A DNA stretch of 64,000 bases from Yersinia aldovae ATCC 35236 (GCF_000173735.1 NZ_ACCB01000002.1:124001-188000); one strand, 5' to 3'; shown: positions 1 through 10,714, numbered from the stretch's first letter. Made by a program: numbers and translations. The notes: a model not told the origin generated them from the sequence alone.

Positions 1-363
1 TTTGGCGCAATCACACCGGCTGGTAGTAAGCCCTTGGCAGTGCCAGAAAATTTCCCTGAATACATTCCGCTGACCCTGCTATCTGATGTGCCATTCAGCC
101 CAGCCAACATGAATCCGTTCCTTGCCTGGAATGCCGGAGTACGCACTGTTGCCGTGAAATGCGACTTATGCAGCTTCCAATCTCAAGGGCCGGAATGTGT
201 GCGGGTCTGCCCGACTAACGCCTTAATGCTGGTGGATGAGCACAGCATTGAACAGGCAAATCACGCCAAGCGCCTGGCCGCCGCCAGTGGGTTTGCCAAC
301 GAGCTGCCCTTTATGGCCGTGGACACCTCGTCAGCTATCTCTCACGAGGAGCAGAAAAGATGA
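1..363 (+). CDS. hyfA: HyfA, hydrogenase-4 ferredoxin-like subunit (3' part)
   Basis: Partial gene running in from upstream: the frame is open from base 1 and ends at a TGA at 361-363. The protein carries 4Fe-4S cysteines in VAVKCDLC and ECVRVCPTNAL, as at the C-terminus of E. coli HyfA, an electron-transfer ferredoxin of the hydrogenase-4 formate hydrogenlyase. By family, it passes electrons from formate dehydrogenase toward the hydrogenase on the cytoplasmic side. An apparent TTG start at 34 is inside the gene and should be ignored. The stop overlaps the hyfB start (ATG at 360), so the two are translationally coupled. The promoter of the hyf operon lies outside the window. Confidence 0.9.
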   Translation, partial: FGAITPAGSKPLAVPENFPEYIPLTLLSDVPFSPANMNPFLAWNAGVRTVAVKCDLCSFQSQGPECVRVCPTNALMLVDEHSIEQANHAKRLAAASGFANELPFMAVDTSSAISHEEQKR

Positions 364-2387
364 TGAATTCGCTTGAGCTACTGTGGCTCTCCTTACTGCT
401 GTATCTGGCTGGCGCACTGCTTTCTCTGCTGCTGGCACGGCGTGAAACATGGGCGATTTATGCCTCTGGATTGGCGTCATTGTTGGGGGGCGTTGCTGGC
501 CTGTTTGCTGCGGCCCCCACTCTGCTGGGCGGCGGGCTTATCACCTTCACCACCGCCGGCCCATTCCCGTTCGCGGCATTGAGCTTGCGTCTTGATCCAT
601 TAGCCGCATTTATGCTGCTGGTCATCTCACTATTGGTCGTGATAACCGCGCTCTATTCACTGGCCTATGTGCAGGAATACAAAGGGCGCGGGGCGTGGGG
701 AATGGGGGTGTTTATGAACCTGTTCATCGCCTCAATGGTGGCGTTGGTGGTGGTGGATAATGCTTTCTACTTTATTATTTTCTTCGAAATGATGTCGCTG
801 GCGTCTTACTTCCTGGTGATTTCCGATCAAGATGACGATGCCATCAGCGCGGGCTTACTCTATTTTCTGATTGCCCACGCCGGTTCCGTGCTGATTATGA
901 TTGCGTTCTTCCTGCTGTACCGCCTGAGCGGCAGCCTGGAGTTTGCCGCCTTCCGGCAGGCTAATCCGCAACCCATTATGGCCTCGGTTATCTTCTTATT
1001 GGCTTTCTTCGGTTTTGGAGCCAAAGCCGGGATGCTGCCACTGCATGGCTGGTTACCGCGTGCGCACCCTGCAGCCCCTTCCCATGCTTCTGCCCTAATG
1101 TCCGGCGTGATGGTGAAAATAGGCATCTTCGGCATCATCAAAGTCGGCATTGATTTGCTCGGTGCCAGCCAACTGTGGTGGGGCGTGGTGGTGGTGGGCT
1201 TTGGTGCAGTGTCCTCCGTGCTGGGAGTGCTGTACGCATTAGCCGAGCACGACATCAAACGGCTACTGGCGTATCACACGGTTGAGAATATCGGCATCAT
1301 CCTGATGGGGGTCGGTGTCGGTATGATTGGTATTGCCAGCCATCAGCCGGTACTCGCCGCGCTGGGTTTACTGGGTGCGCTCTACCATCTGCTTAACCAC
1401 GCCGTTTTCAAAGGGCTGCTGTTCCTCGGGGCCGGTGCGGTCATTTATCGCTTACACACCAAAGACATGGAAAAGATGGGCGGGCTGGCCCGAATGATGC
1501 CTTACACCGCACTGGCCTTTCTGGTGGGATGTATGGCGATTTCAGCCCTGCCGCCATTCAATGGTTTTGTCAGTGAATGGTTCACCTACCAATCACTGTT
1601 TACCATGACTAAAGACGGCGGTTTTATTATTCGCCTCGCCGGGCCAATCGCCATCGTGATGCTGGCAATCACGGGCGCATTAGCGGCAATGTGTTTTGTG
1701 AAAGTTTATGGCATCAGTTTCTGCGGCCTGCCGCGTACAGAAAAAGCCGCCCTGGCGCGCGAAGTCCCCTGGCCGATGACCAGCGCCATGCTGTTGTTGG
1801 CGCTGCTCTGCCTGGCTTTGGGAATAGGTGCCACCCATATCGCTCCGGTGATTGGCCGCATTGCCTCCAGCTTGATAACGGCTCCTCCGGTGCCTTCTTT
1901 TCAGGTAGCGCAAGGCGCGGTGTTATTCCCACAACACCGCTCTCAGGCCATGCTGTCCACCCTATCTATCTTCTTTGGTTTATTGATTTTGCCGCTGGTG
2001 ATTTTACTGGTCGCCAGTTTCTACAGAGGCAGCCGTCTGGCATTTCGTCATGGTGGCGACCCGTGGGCTTGCGGTTATGCCTGGGAGCAGGCCATGACTG
2101 TCTCGGCTGGTGGCTTTACTCAACCCCTGCGCGCCATGTTTGCCCCGCTCTATCGATTGCGTAAAACACTCGATCCCGCCCCGATGATGCAGCGTGCGCT
2201 GGAATATTGCGTCAGTGGTGCGGGCCGGGTGGAACCTGTCTGGGATGACAAAATAGTGGCTCCGCTTATCCGTTCTATCCAATGGCTCAGCCAACGCATT
2301 CAATGGCTGCAACAGGGTGATTTCCGCCTCTACTGTCTGTATGTGGTCGCCGCGCTGGTAACCCTGCTGATTATTGCGGCTATTTAA
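360..2387 (+). CDS. hyfB: HyfB, hydrogenase-4 membrane subunit (antiporter-like)
   Basis: Protein of 675 residues, close to E. coli HyfB (about 672). It is highly hydrophobic with many membrane helices and belongs to the NuoL/M/N and Mrp antiporter-like family. Typical family features are visible: charged residues in hydrophobic surroundings, a HGWLPRAHPAAPSHASALMSG segment around residue 230, and a GLLYFLIAHAG helix. In complex I relatives these subunits move protons or sodium ions. It sits second in the hyf operon, overlaps hyfA by four bases and is followed 11 bases later by hyfC. ORFs on the other strand here are shadows of GC-rich coding sequence. Confidence 0.95.
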   Translation: MMNSLELLWLSLLLYLAGALLSLLLARRETWAIYASGLASLLGGVAGLFAAAPTLLGGGLITFTTAGPFPFAALSLRLDPLAAFMLLVISLLVVITALYSLAYVQEYKGRGAWGMGVFMNLFIASMVALVVVDNAFYFIIFFEMMSLASYFLVISDQDDDAISAGLLYFLIAHAGSVLIMIAFFLLYRLSGSLEFAAFRQANPQPIMASVIFLLAFFGFGAKAGMLPLHGWLPRAHPAAPSHASALMSGVMVKIGIFGIIKVGIDLLGASQLWWGVVVVGFGAVSSVLGVLYALAEHDIKRLLAYHTVENIGIILMGVGVGMIGIASHQPVLAALGLLGALYHLLNHAVFKGLLFLGAGAVIYRLHTKDMEKMGGLARMMPYTALAFLVGCMAISALPPFNGFVSEWFTYQSLFTMTKDGGFIIRLAGPIAIVMLAITGALAAMCFVKVYGISFCGLPRTEKAALAREVPWPMTSAMLLLALLCLALGIGATHIAPVIGRIASSLITAPPVPSFQVAQGAVLFPQHRSQAMLSTLSIFFGLLILPLVILLVASFYRGSRLAFRHGGDPWACGYAWEQAMTVSAGGFTQPLRAMFAPLYRLRKTLDPAPMMQRALEYCVSGAGRVEPVWDDKIVAPLIRSIQWLSQRIQWLQQGDFRLYCLYVVAALVTLLIIAAI

Positions 2388-2398
2388 GGAGACGAGCA

Positions 2399-3352
2399 AT
2401 GCCAACTACTGATATGCCTGCGCTCTCTATGATTGCTTTCGCCATCGGGCAGGCGCTGGTGATGCTGGCGCTGGCGCCGCTGATGGCGGGGATTTCGCGC
2501 ATGGTGAAAGCCCGCATGCACTCGCGCCGTGGCCCGGGCATCCTGCAAGAGTATCGAGATTTAGCCAAGCTACTGAAACGTCAGGATGTGGCACCGGCCA
2601 ATGCTGGGATTATTTTCCGGTTGATGCCCTATGTACTGCTGGGCAGCATGTTATTGATTGCCATGACGTTACCCATTTTCACGCAGGCCTCTCCCTTTGG
2701 CGTGGCAGGCGACCTGATAGCGCTGCTGTATCTGTTCGCGCTATTTCGCTTTTTCTTCTCACTGGCCGGTCTGGATAGCGGCAGTATCTTCGCCGGTATC
2801 GGTGCCAGCCGCGAGTTGACGCTGGGGGTGTTGGTTGAACCGACATTAATCCTTTCGCTGCTGGTGGTTGGGCTGATTGCTGGCTCAACCAATATCGGCA
2901 CCATCAGTATCGCTTTGTCGCAAGGGCACTGGCAGTCACCCACCGCAACGGCTCTGGCGCTGTTGGCCTGCGGTTTTGCGGTGTTTATCGAAATGGGCAA
3001 AATTCCGTTTGATGTCGCTGAAGCGGAACAAGAGCTACAGGAAGGGCCACTGACCGAATACTCCGGTGCGTCACTGGGCTTGGTCAAATGGGGTATAAGT
3101 CTGAAACAGGTGGTGGTAGCGCAGCTTTTCCTCGGCGTGTTTATCCCCTTTGGCAAGCTGGCGGTACTGAGTGGGCCGGGCTTGCTGTGGGCGCTGGTGG
3201 CCTGCGTTATCAAATTGGTGGTGGTGTTTGTACTGGCCTCCATCGTGGAAAACAGTATTGCCCGTGGGCGCTTCCTGTTGACCTCCCGTGTTACCTGGCT
3301 GGGGTTTGGCGTCGCTGCCTTGTCTCTGGTTTTCTATCTCACCGGCCTTTAA
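2399..3352 (+). CDS. hyfC: HyfC, hydrogenase-4 membrane subunit (NuoH-like)
   Basis: Protein of 317 residues, matching the NuoH/HycD/HyfC family in length (about 315). The motifs HSRRGPGILQEYRDLAKLLKR near residue 40 and EMGKIPFDVAEAEQELQEGPLTEYSG near residue 200 are diagnostic of the membrane anchor that contacts the peripheral arm in complex I and energy-converting hydrogenases. About eight hydrophobic segments are visible. An AAGGAGACGAGC ribosome binding site precedes the ATG at 2399. The operon context (hyfB before, hyfD after) confirms the assignment. Confidence 0.95.
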   Translation: MPTTDMPALSMIAFAIGQALVMLALAPLMAGISRMVKARMHSRRGPGILQEYRDLAKLLKRQDVAPANAGIIFRLMPYVLLGSMLLIAMTLPIFTQASPFGVAGDLIALLYLFALFRFFFSLAGLDSGSIFAGIGASRELTLGVLVEPTLILSLLVVGLIAGSTNIGTISIALSQGHWQSPTATALALLACGFAVFIEMGKIPFDVAEAEQELQEGPLTEYSGASLGLVKWGISLKQVVVAQLFLGVFIPFGKLAVLSGPGLLWALVACVIKLVVVFVLASIVENSIARGRFLLTSRVTWLGFGVAALSLVFYLTGL

Positions 3353-3370
3353 GGAGCTAATAACCCCATC

Positions 3371-4840
3371 ATGGATAACCTGGCTCTTATAGATTCAGTC
3401 CTTATAAACATCGCCCTTGCGACCATTCTGGCCCCGTTTGCCGGTGCCATTCTCACTGCCTGTTTGCCACAGCAATGGGCGAAATGGTCTTGTACCTTCT
3501 TCTCACTGCTGGCCACCCTCGGCACCGTGCTGCTGGCTTATGTCTATCTGAGTGGCGGCAAGGTGGATGTCACTTTTGATCTAATTCATTACGGTGATAT
3601 GGCACTGTTCGGTCTGACCATCGACCGCATCAGCACCTTGATTGCTTTCGCTGTGGTATTCCTCGGCTTGCTGGTCAGTATCTATTCCACCGGCTATCTG
3701 ACATTAGGTAATCGCGAGCACCCGCACGAAGGCACCAACCGCTACTATGCGCTGCTATTGGTATTCATTGGCGCTATGGCAGGGCTGGTCTTATCATCCA
3801 CTCTGCTGGGACAGCTGTTCTTCTTTGAAATTACCGGCGGCTGCTCGTGGGGTTTGATTGGTTACTACCAGAGCCAGAAGTCACTGCGCTCGGCGCTAAA
3901 AGCCTTGCTGGTCACCCATGTGGCGGCTATCGGCCTGTATTTGGCGGCAGCAGTGCTACTGGTCAATACCGGTACCTTTGCTTTAACGGCACTGGCGCAA
4001 CTGGACCACACCACTAAAGTCATTGTATTCGGAGGCATCCTGTTTGCCGCCTGGGGGAAATCGGCCCAGTTACCACTGCATATTTGGTTGCCGGATGCGA
4101 TGGAGGCCCCGACCCCAGTCAGTTCCTATCTGCACGCCGCGTCGATGGTCAAAGTCGGCGTCTATATCTTCGCTCGCGCCATCTACTCCGCCGGTGATGT
4201 GCCGCAGATTATCGGTACTGTCGGTATGGTGATGGCGGTTATTACCTTGATTTACGGCTTCTTTATGTATCTGCCGCAAAAAGATATGAAGCGGCTACTG
4301 GCCTACTCCACCATCACCCAGCTGTCTTATATTTTCTTCGCACTGTCTTTGGCTATCTACGGCTCGAAACTGGCCTTTGATGGCGGCATTGCCTACATCT
4401 TCAACCACGCGTTCGCCAAGAGCCTGTTCTTCCTGGTCGCCGGGGCGCTGAGTTACAGCTGCGGCACCCGTATGTTGCCCAAACTTAAAGGCATCATGGG
4501 CAAAATGCCACTGCTGGGCGTCGGATTCTGTGTGGCTGCACTGGCCATTACCGGGGTACCGCCATTTAACGGTTTCTTCAGTAAATTCCCCATTTTCGCT
4601 GCTGGTTTCTCACTTTCTCATGAACATTGGCTGCTGATACCGCTGCTGGTACTGGCGTTGATTGAATCGGTTGCCAGCTTTGGCTGGTTCCTCTACTGGT
4701 TCGGACAAACTGTACCCGGCAAGCCATCAGAAGACGTCGCCAGTGCCAAGCCACTGCCATTAGCCATGCAAGGTGTGCTGGTCGTGCTGGTGGTGATGTC
4801 AGTGTGTTCAAGTTTTATTGCCGTCACCTGGCTCGGATAA
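3371..4840 (+). CDS. hyfD: HyfD, hydrogenase-4 membrane subunit (antiporter-like)
   Basis: Protein of 489 residues (E. coli HyfD is about 479), the second NuoL/M/N-type subunit in the operon. It is hydrophobic throughout, with the family stretches KSAQLPLHIWLPDAMEAPTPVSSYLHAASMVK and [23 protein letters not shown]. It should form part of the ion-translocating membrane arm of hydrogenase-4. These extra antiporter subunits distinguish hyf from hyc (hydrogenase-3), which has only one. It starts 18 bases after hyfC and is followed by hyfE. Confidence 0.95.
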   Translation: MDNLALIDSVLINIALATILAPFAGAILTACLPQQWAKWSCTFFSLLATLGTVLLAYVYLSGGKVDVTFDLIHYGDMALFGLTIDRISTLIAFAVVFLGLLVSIYSTGYLTLGNREHPHEGTNRYYALLLVFIGAMAGLVLSSTLLGQLFFFEITGGCSWGLIGYYQSQKSLRSALKALLVTHVAAIGLYLAAAVLLVNTGTFALTALAQLDHTTKVIVFGGILFAAWGKSAQLPLHIWLPDAMEAPTPVSSYLHAASMVKVGVYIFARAIYSAGDVPQIIGTVGMVMAVITLIYGFFMYLPQKDMKRLLAYSTITQLSYIFFALSLAIYGSKLAFDGGIAYIFNHAFAKSLFFLVAGALSYSCGTRMLPKLKGIMGKMPLLGVGFCVAALAITGVPPFNGFFSKFPIFAAGFSLSHEHWLLIPLLVLALIESVASFGWFLYWFGQTVPGKPSEDVASAKPLPLAMQGVLVVLVVMSVCSSFIAVTWLG

Positions 4841-4851
4841 GGGAGTAAAAA

Positions 4852-5517
4852 ATGACCGGAACACTTCTTATCAACAATTTGGTCGTCAACAATCTGGCAG
4901 GGCTGCTGATCATTACCTCGCTGCTGGTGATTATCGTGAAAAAACCCGCCACATCAGCGCTATTTTATGCTTTGCAGTCACTGGTATTGGTGCTGATTTT
5001 CCTGGTATTAGCCGAAACCTTGCACGCCCACGAGTTGTATATGTGGTCGCTGACCGCCTTTATCACCAAGGTGATATTGGTGCCGTGGATTATGTATCGC
5101 GCATTTCGCCAGATGGAAGACCCTAAAGCCAACGGCGGCGTGGTAGGTACCGCTGGCCTGATATTTATCGCCGCCATCATCATTTTATTGAGCTACTTCG
5201 TGGTCGAGCCGGTGCAATTACCGATGGTCAGTGCGCTGAAACCAGCGCTGGCGGTGTCACTTGGGCACTTCCTGATTGGTCTGCTGTGTATCGTCACCCA
5301 ACGCAATATCCTGAAAAACATCTTCGGTTACTGCCTGATGGAAAACGGCGCGCACCTGATGTTGGCATTGTTGGCTTTCCGCGCGCCGGAGTTGGTCGAG
5401 GTAGGTATTGCCACTGATGCCATCTTCGCCGTGATTGTGATGACGCTAATGGCGCGCAAAATTTACCGCACGTTGCATACGCTGGATGTTAAACAACTGA
5501 CAGCGCTAAAGGGGTAA
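4852..5517 (+). CDS. hyfE: HyfE, hydrogenase-4 membrane subunit
   Basis: Protein of 221 residues (E. coli HyfE is about 216), strongly hydrophobic with six or seven membrane helices. The C-terminal half ([28 protein letters not shown]) resembles NuoK/MnhC-type subunits. It is present in hyf but has no counterpart in the hyc operon, so it supports calling this hydrogenase-4. A GGGAG ribosome binding site precedes the start. It is placed between hyfD and hyfF, with four bases to hyfF. Confidence 0.93.
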   Translation: MTGTLLINNLVVNNLAGLLIITSLLVIIVKKPATSALFYALQSLVLVLIFLVLAETLHAHELYMWSLTAFITKVILVPWIMYRAFRQMEDPKANGGVVGTAGLIFIAAIIILLSYFVVEPVQLPMVSALKPALAVSLGHFLIGLLCIVTQRNILKNIFGYCLMENGAHLMLALLAFRAPELVEVGIATDAIFAVIVMTLMARKIYRTLHTLDVKQLTALKG

Positions 5518-5521
5518 TAAA

Positions 5522-7159
5522 ATGAGCAATACTGACCTGCTGCTGTTACTGCTGGCGATACCTCTGATAGCCTCGCTGCTGGCATTTGCTTGCCGTGCCC
5601 TGGGGAGTGCCGCCCGCATGGCAACCACTTGGGTACATTTTGCAGGCATCAGTTTACTGCTGATAGTGGCATTGACGGTAGTGTGCCGGGTGGCAGTGGG
5701 CGGGGAAATTCTGGCGGTTCACCATTGGCTGCATATCGACAGCCTCAGTGCGCTGTTCCTCGCTATTTTAGGCGTTATCGGCTTTATCACTGGCCTTTAC
5801 TCCCTTGGCTATATGCGCCATGAAGTGAATAACGGTGAAATTACTGTCAGCACCTTGTGTAATTACTACGGCTTTTTCCATCTATTCCTATTCACCATGC
5901 TGTTGGTGGTGACCAGTAATAACCTGATTCTGATGTGGGTTGGCATTGAAGCCACCACCCTCAGTTCGGCCTTTTTGGTGGGATTATACGGCCAGCGCTC
6001 CTCACTGGAGGCGGCGTGGAAGTACATTATCATCTGTACCGTTGGTGTGGCGTTCGGGCTGTATGGCACGGTGTTGGTGTATGCCAATGCTGCCAATGTG
6101 TTGGCCGACCCCGGCTGCGCTATCTTCTGGACGGTGGTCGCCGAGCATGCCAAAGAGCTGGATCCTAGCCTGATGCATCTGGCATTTGTCTTTATCCTGA
6201 TTGGCTTTGGTACCAAAACCGGCCTGTTCCCCATGCACTCCTGGCTGCCGGATGCTCACAGCGAAGCCCCCAGCCCTACCAGCGCCTTGTTATCCGCGGT
6301 CTTACTCAACTGCGCCCTGCTAGTGATCATTCGCTATTACATTATTATCAGTGCCGCCATCGGGCCACATTTCCCACAAATGTTGCTGTTGGTCTTCGGC
6401 ATGATGTCGGTTGCCGTCTCTGCATTCTTCATTCTGGCACAGCGCGATATGAAACGTTTGTTGGCTTACTCCAGTGTAGAGAACATGGGGTTAATCGCCG
6501 TGGCCTTAGGCATTGGTGGCCCACTGGGGGTATTAGCCGCACTGTTTCACACCATGAATCACAGCCTGGCAAAAACCTTACTGTTCTGCGGTTCTGGCAA
6601 TGTGCTGCTGAAATATGGCACGCGGGATATGGGGGCCATCAGAGGCATTATCCGTGTGGCTCCGCTCACTGCGGTGATGCTGGCTGGTGGCGCATTGGCG
6701 CTGGCGGGAATGCCGCCATTTAACGTGTTTATCAGTGAATTTATGGTGGTCGCCGCAGCGATTAAAGCCGGCCATATTACCTTAGTTATTGTGTTGCTAT
6801 TGCTGCTCACTTTGGTACTGGCGGGGTTGGTACGCATGATAGCCAGCACGGTGCTGGGTACCCCACCGGCAGCAGTGAGCAAAGGTGAACTGGGTATTCT
6901 GACTACCGCGCCGATGGCGATTCTATTACTGCTGATGCTATTGCTCGGAGTGCATATTCCCACGCCAGTGACCCGCTTGCTGACTGATGCGGCGCAAATT
7001 GTCCTCAATAACGACAGCCGCGACCCTATCCAACAACCCTTTATGTTGCCGTGGCCATTGCCCTGCCCAATAAAAGAGATTTCTCCGGCCCTATTGACCC
7101 CATCCATCGCAGATACGCACGCCGCTCTGCCATTCACCCCGACTCGTCAGGAGATGTAA
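5522..7159 (+). CDS. hyfF: HyfF, hydrogenase-4 membrane subunit (antiporter-like)
   Basis: Protein of 545 residues (E. coli HyfF is about 526), the third NuoL/M/N-type subunit. Family motifs include [34 protein letters not shown] around residue 240 and [19 protein letters not shown] around residue 310, both with conserved lysine, histidine and glutamate in membrane helices. It should contribute to proton or sodium pumping by the membrane arm. It is tightly packed between hyfE and hyfG (one base to the next start). The C-terminal 60 residues are less hydrophobic and somewhat longer than in E. coli. Confidence 0.94.
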   Translation: MSNTDLLLLLLAIPLIASLLAFACRALGSAARMATTWVHFAGISLLLIVALTVVCRVAVGGEILAVHHWLHIDSLSALFLAILGVIGFITGLYSLGYMRHEVNNGEITVSTLCNYYGFFHLFLFTMLLVVTSNNLILMWVGIEATTLSSAFLVGLYGQRSSLEAAWKYIIICTVGVAFGLYGTVLVYANAANVLADPGCAIFWTVVAEHAKELDPSLMHLAFVFILIGFGTKTGLFPMHSWLPDAHSEAPSPTSALLSAVLLNCALLVIIRYYIIISAAIGPHFPQMLLLVFGMMSVAVSAFFILAQRDMKRLLAYSSVENMGLIAVALGIGGPLGVLAALFHTMNHSLAKTLLFCGSGNVLLKYGTRDMGAIRGIIRVAPLTAVMLAGGALALAGMPPFNVFISEFMVVAAAIKAGHITLVIVLLLLLTLVLAGLVRMIASTVLGTPPAAVSKGELGILTTAPMAILLLLMLLLGVHIPTPVTRLLTDAAQIVLNNDSRDPIQQPFMLPWPLPCPIKEISPALLTPSIADTHAALPFTPTRQEM

Positions 7160-7160
7160 C

Positions 7161-8951
7161 GTGACTCACGAAACGCCTTTTTCAGCTCATTTGGTTTCAG
7201 GGCAGCCACACAGCGGTGAAAAACTGGGAGCCGCCTATGTGGCCCGGCTGCGGGAACAATTTCCAACAGCAATTCTTGATGAAGAGTGGCAAACCCCTGA
7301 TCAACTGACGATAACCATCAAACTGAACAGTCTGCCGGATGTGGTTGAACACCTTTATTATCAGCAAGGCGGTTGGTTATCAGTGCTATTTGGTAATGAC
7401 GAACGCAGTTTGAATGGCTATTTTGCCATCTACTATGTGCTGTCAATGGAAGGCCGCGAACAATACGGCATTGATACGGGTAAAAAGTATGGCGATAAGT
7501 GCTGGGTGATTGTCAAAGCGCTGATTAGCCCCGAACGGCCCGAGTTCCCTTCCGTGACACCACGAGTTCCGGCAGCCGTCTGGGGTGAGCGCGAAGTGCG
7601 CGATATGTATGGTCTGCAACCTGTTGGCTTGCCTGATGAGCGCCGTTTAGTATTGCCCGATGATTGGCCAGACGACCTCTATCCGCTGCGCAAAGACACC
7701 CTGGATTACCGCCAGCGCCCGACTCCCACCAGCAACACTGAAACCTATCAGTTTGAAAACGAAGCGGGCAGTAGCAGCCGGGTGGTGCCCATCGGCCCGA
7801 TGCATATTACTTCTGATGAGCCAGGTCACTTTCGGCTGTTCGTCGACGGCGAAGACATTATCGACGCCGATTACCGCCTGTTTTATGTCCATCGCGGCAT
7901 GGAAAAACTGGCTGAAACCCGCATGGGCTACAACGACGTCACTTTCCTCTCAGATCGCATCTGTGGCATTTGCGGCTTCACCCACAGCGTGGCTTACACC
8001 TCGTCAATTGAGAATGCGCTCGGCATTATTGTGCCACCGCGAGCGCAGATGATCCGCACCATTTTGCTGGAAGTGGAACGGCTACACAGCCATCTACTCA
8101 ATATCGGTTTGTCCTGCCACTTTGTCGGATTTGATACCGGTTTTATGCAATTCTTCCGAGTGCGCGAAAAAGCCATGACTATCGCCGAGATGCTCACCGG
8201 CGCGCGAAAAACCTACGGCCTGAATCTCATTGGTGGGGTGCGGCGCGATATTCTGAAAGCCGACCGTATTAAAACGCTGCAATTAGTCTCAGAGATGCGC
8301 GCTGATATCAGCGAGCTGGTGGATATGCTGATGAGTACCGCCAATATCGAGCAGCGCACCGTGGGCGTTGGCATGCTGGATCGCAAAATCGCTCGTGATT
8401 TCAGCCCCGTTGGCCCGATGATCCGCGCCAGTGGCTATGCACGCGATATGCGCCACGACCACCCTTACGCCAACTACGCCAATATCCCGAAAGAGCTGTT
8501 TAGCCTTGATGGCTGTGACGTGCATTCGCGCCTGTTGGTGCGGGTGCGTGAGTTCTTCGACTCGCTGGTAATGATTGAGTACGGGCTAAACCATATGCCG
8601 GGCGGGCCGTTGCTGGAGGAGAAAGTCCACTATCAGCCGTATAAGTTTGCCCTTGGCTTCTCGGAAGCACCGCGTGGCGAAGATGTCCACTGGAGCATGA
8701 CCGGCGACAATCAGAAGCTGTTCCGCTGGCGCTGCCGTGCCGCCACTTACGCCAATTGGCCGGTGCTGCGCTATATGCTGCGCGGCAATACGGTTTCTGA
8801 TGCGCCATTGATTATCGGCAGCCTCGATCCCTGCTATTCCTGCACCGACCGGGTGACATTGGTGGATGTACGCAAGCAGAAATCCGTCACCGTGCCGTAC
8901 AAAGAGATCGAACGCTATGGCATTGAGCGCACCCATTCGCCGCTCAAATAG
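7161..8951 (+). CDS. hyfG: HyfG, [NiFe]-hydrogenase large subunit
   Basis: Catalytic subunit of 596 residues. Residues 1-170 are a NuoC (30 kDa)-like domain fused to a NuoD/HycE-like large subunit. The four nickel ligands are visible as C268 and C271 in RICGIC and C558 and C561 in DPCYSCTDR. The chain continues about 30 residues past Arg564, matching the C-terminal peptide that the maturation protease removes in HycE; hycI lies in the same operon. It makes H2 from protons, using electrons from formate via the HyfA/HyfH/HyfI clusters. The start is GTG at 7161. E. coli HyfG is slightly shorter (about 570). Confidence 0.96.
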   Translation: MTHETPFSAHLVSGQPHSGEKLGAAYVARLREQFPTAILDEEWQTPDQLTITIKLNSLPDVVEHLYYQQGGWLSVLFGNDERSLNGYFAIYYVLSMEGREQYGIDTGKKYGDKCWVIVKALISPERPEFPSVTPRVPAAVWGEREVRDMYGLQPVGLPDERRLVLPDDWPDDLYPLRKDTLDYRQRPTPTSNTETYQFENEAGSSSRVVPIGPMHITSDEPGHFRLFVDGEDIIDADYRLFYVHRGMEKLAETRMGYNDVTFLSDRICGICGFTHSVAYTSSIENALGIIVPPRAQMIRTILLEVERLHSHLLNIGLSCHFVGFDTGFMQFFRVREKAMTIAEMLTGARKTYGLNLIGGVRRDILKADRIKTLQLVSEMRADISELVDMLMSTANIEQRTVGVGMLDRKIARDFSPVGPMIRASGYARDMRHDHPYANYANIPKELFSLDGCDVHSRLLVRVREFFDSLVMIEYGLNHMPGGPLLEEKVHYQPYKFALGFSEAPRGEDVHWSMTGDNQKLFRWRCRAATYANWPVLRYMLRGNTVSDAPLIIGSLDPCYSCTDRVTLVDVRKQKSVTVPYKEIERYGIERTHSPLK

Positions 8952-8962
8952 AGGGATGAAGA

Positions 8963-9517
8963 ATGTTAAAACTGTTTAAAACCCTCCTGAAAGTCGGCGA
9001 TACCACGGTGAAATATCCGTTTAAGCCACTTGAGGTCAGTCACGGATTCCGTGGCAAACCACAATATGATGCCGGGCAATGCATTGCCTGCGGTGCCTGC
9101 ACGATGGCCTGCCCCGCCAATGCGCTGACGATGGAAACCGATCTTGCTAAGGGCACTCGCCAGTGGCAGCTGTTCCTGGGACGTTGCATTTTTTGTGGCC
9201 GCTGTGAAGAAGTCTGCCCGACCCGCGCCATTGTATTGTCACAAGAGTTTGAATTGGCGGTATTCAATAAAGCCGATTTATATCAGCGCGCCACCTTTAC
9301 TCTCGCCCATTGCCAGCAGTGCCGGCAGCCTTTTGCGCCGAAAAAAGAGGTGGATTACGTCATGGCACTGTTGATTCATTCCGGGATGAGCGCTGAAGAT
9401 GTCGAACAACAACGGTCTCATTTTGAAACCTGTCCTGACTGTAAGCGCAAACAGAATATTGTTAGTCATCACAATGTGATGCTCAATCAGCACCGCAATG
9501 AGGGGAGCAACTCATGA
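8963..9517 (+). CDS. hyfH: HyfH, hydrogenase-4 ferredoxin subunit (NuoI-like)
   Basis: Protein of 184 residues (family about 181) with two 4Fe-4S motifs, [16 protein letters not shown] near residue 36 and [16 protein letters not shown] near residue 76, as in NuoI/HycF/HyfH. A further cysteine set (CQQCRQPF and CPDCKRKQN) lies toward the C-terminus. It should relay electrons between the ferredoxin subunit and the small subunit in the cytoplasmic arm. A GAGGGATGAAG ribosome binding region precedes the ATG, and the stop overlaps the hyfI start by four bases. Confidence 0.95.
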   Translation: MLKLFKTLLKVGDTTVKYPFKPLEVSHGFRGKPQYDAGQCIACGACTMACPANALTMETDLAKGTRQWQLFLGRCIFCGRCEEVCPTRAIVLSQEFELAVFNKADLYQRATFTLAHCQQCRQPFAPKKEVDYVMALLIHSGMSAEDVEQQRSHFETCPDCKRKQNIVSHHNVMLNQHRNEGSNS

Positions 9518-10320
9518 GCCAACCACATTCATCGAAACCAACTTGGGGCCATCACGTTAGCCAACCTGCGGCACTTGACTCTTCTATCGCCCAGTTAAAA
9601 GGCAAATTACTGAAAGATATCAAACGCTCGGCTTACGTGTATCGAGTGGACTGCGGCGGCTGTAATGGCTGTGAAATCGAGATTTTTTCCTCGATTACGC
9701 CGGTATTCGACACCGAGCGCTTTGGTATCAAAGTGGTTGCCTCACCACGCCATGCGGATATTTTACTGTTCACCGGTGCCGTCACTCGCGCCATGCGCAC
9801 ACCGGCCTTACGTGCTTATGAATCCGCTCCTGATCCCAAAATTTGTGTCTCTTATGGCGCTTGTGGTTGCGGCGGCGGCATCTTCCACGACCTGTATTGT
9901 GTCTGGGGCGGCAGCGATACCATTGTGCCGATTGATGTTTATATCCCCGGTTGCCCTCCCACTCCGGCAGCGACCATTTATGGCTTTGCGGTCGCTTTGG
10001 GCTTGTTGGAACAAAAGCTAAAAGGTGAGGATCACCAGCAAGCCGCCGATGAACGCGTGGCGCTTATTCACCCTGATGCCCCGCTAACGCTGCGGGTATT
10101 ATTAGAACGTGAGGCCCGCCGTATGGCTGGGTATCGTCACGGGCGTGAAATCACTGACCGCTTTTTGTCATTACTGGTCAATCAACCGTTGCAAGGGCTG
10201 GAACAGCGCTGCCAGAGCTACCTCCAGCAACAAGATGATCCGCGTTTAAATGAGATATTTGTCAACCTGCAACAGATAACCCTGATGCAACTGGCGGGAG
10301 GGCGTATTGATGACCGCTAA
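9514..10320 (+). CDS. hyfI: HyfI, [NiFe]-hydrogenase small subunit (NuoB-like)
   Basis: Protein of 268 residues (E. coli HyfI is about 252). The proximal 4Fe-4S cluster ligands are seen in [15 protein letters not shown] (near residue 48), [12 protein letters not shown] and YIPGCPPTP, the standard NuoB/HycG pattern. It carries the cluster nearest the Ni-Fe site and docks against HyfG. No Tat signal is visible, consistent with the cytoplasm-facing group 4 enzymes. The start overlaps the hyfH stop and its end overlaps the start of hyfJ by 14 bases, so translation is probably coupled. Confidence 0.95.
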   Translation: MSQPHSSKPTWGHHVSQPAALDSSIAQLKGKLLKDIKRSAYVYRVDCGGCNGCEIEIFSSITPVFDTERFGIKVVASPRHADILLFTGAVTRAMRTPALRAYESAPDPKICVSYGACGCGGGIFHDLYCVWGGSDTIVPIDVYIPGCPPTPAATIYGFAVALGLLEQKLKGEDHQQAADERVALIHPDAPLTLRVLLEREARRMAGYRHGREITDRFLSLLVNQPLQGLEQRCQSYLQQQDDPRLNEIFVNLQQITLMQLAGGRIDDR

Positions 10321-10714
10321 AGTCATTTTTTATGCGCTGAACCAGAAGTTCCTCGACAGTGATGAAGACATGCCCGAGCAGGCGCAGCAAGTGATGTATT
10401 ACTCACTGGCTATCGGCCACCATGTCGGCGTCATTGATTGCTTAAAAGCCATTATGGCATGTCCACTGGCTGAGTATGAGCAGTGGTTCAGTCAATTACC
10501 CGAAGGTGAAGCTCGCCGCAAAATGGCGGGTTTGCTGAAATTTGGCGAAATCACCATCGACAGCACCCATACCCAATTGCTGGCCCAAGCCTTTGCGCCA
10601 CTGGCACAGAATGCAGATTCATTGCATCAGCCCTGGAGCCAACAACTGCTGCAAACCCTGTACGATATTGAGCAGGAACCGGCAATTTATTTAATGGTGA
10701 AGCGCCGCCCATGA
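10307..10714 (+). CDS. hyfJ: HyfJ/HycH-family formate hydrogenlyase assembly protein
   Basis: Protein of 135 residues, the size of HycH/HyfJ (about 136). It is soluble and has no metal-binding cysteine pattern. HycH-type proteins are thought to chaperone assembly of the hydrogenase large subunit. Position is the main support: it lies between hyfI and hycI and overlaps both, by 14 bases at the start and 4 at the end. The motif [20 protein letters not shown] is typical of the family. The exact molecular role is not visible from the sequence. Confidence 0.88.
   Translation: MMTAKVIFYALNQKFLDSDEDMPEQAQQVMYYSLAIGHHVGVIDCLKAIMACPLAEYEQWFSQLPEGEARRKMAGLLKFGEITIDSTHTQLLAQAFAPLAQNADSLHQPWSQQLLQTLYDIEQEPAIYLMVKRRP

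Noticed and set aside
860-1258. Minus-strand frames inside hyfB and similar ones throughout the hyf operon
   Set aside because: They are shadows of GC-rich coding sequence in strongly supported genes, without start signals.
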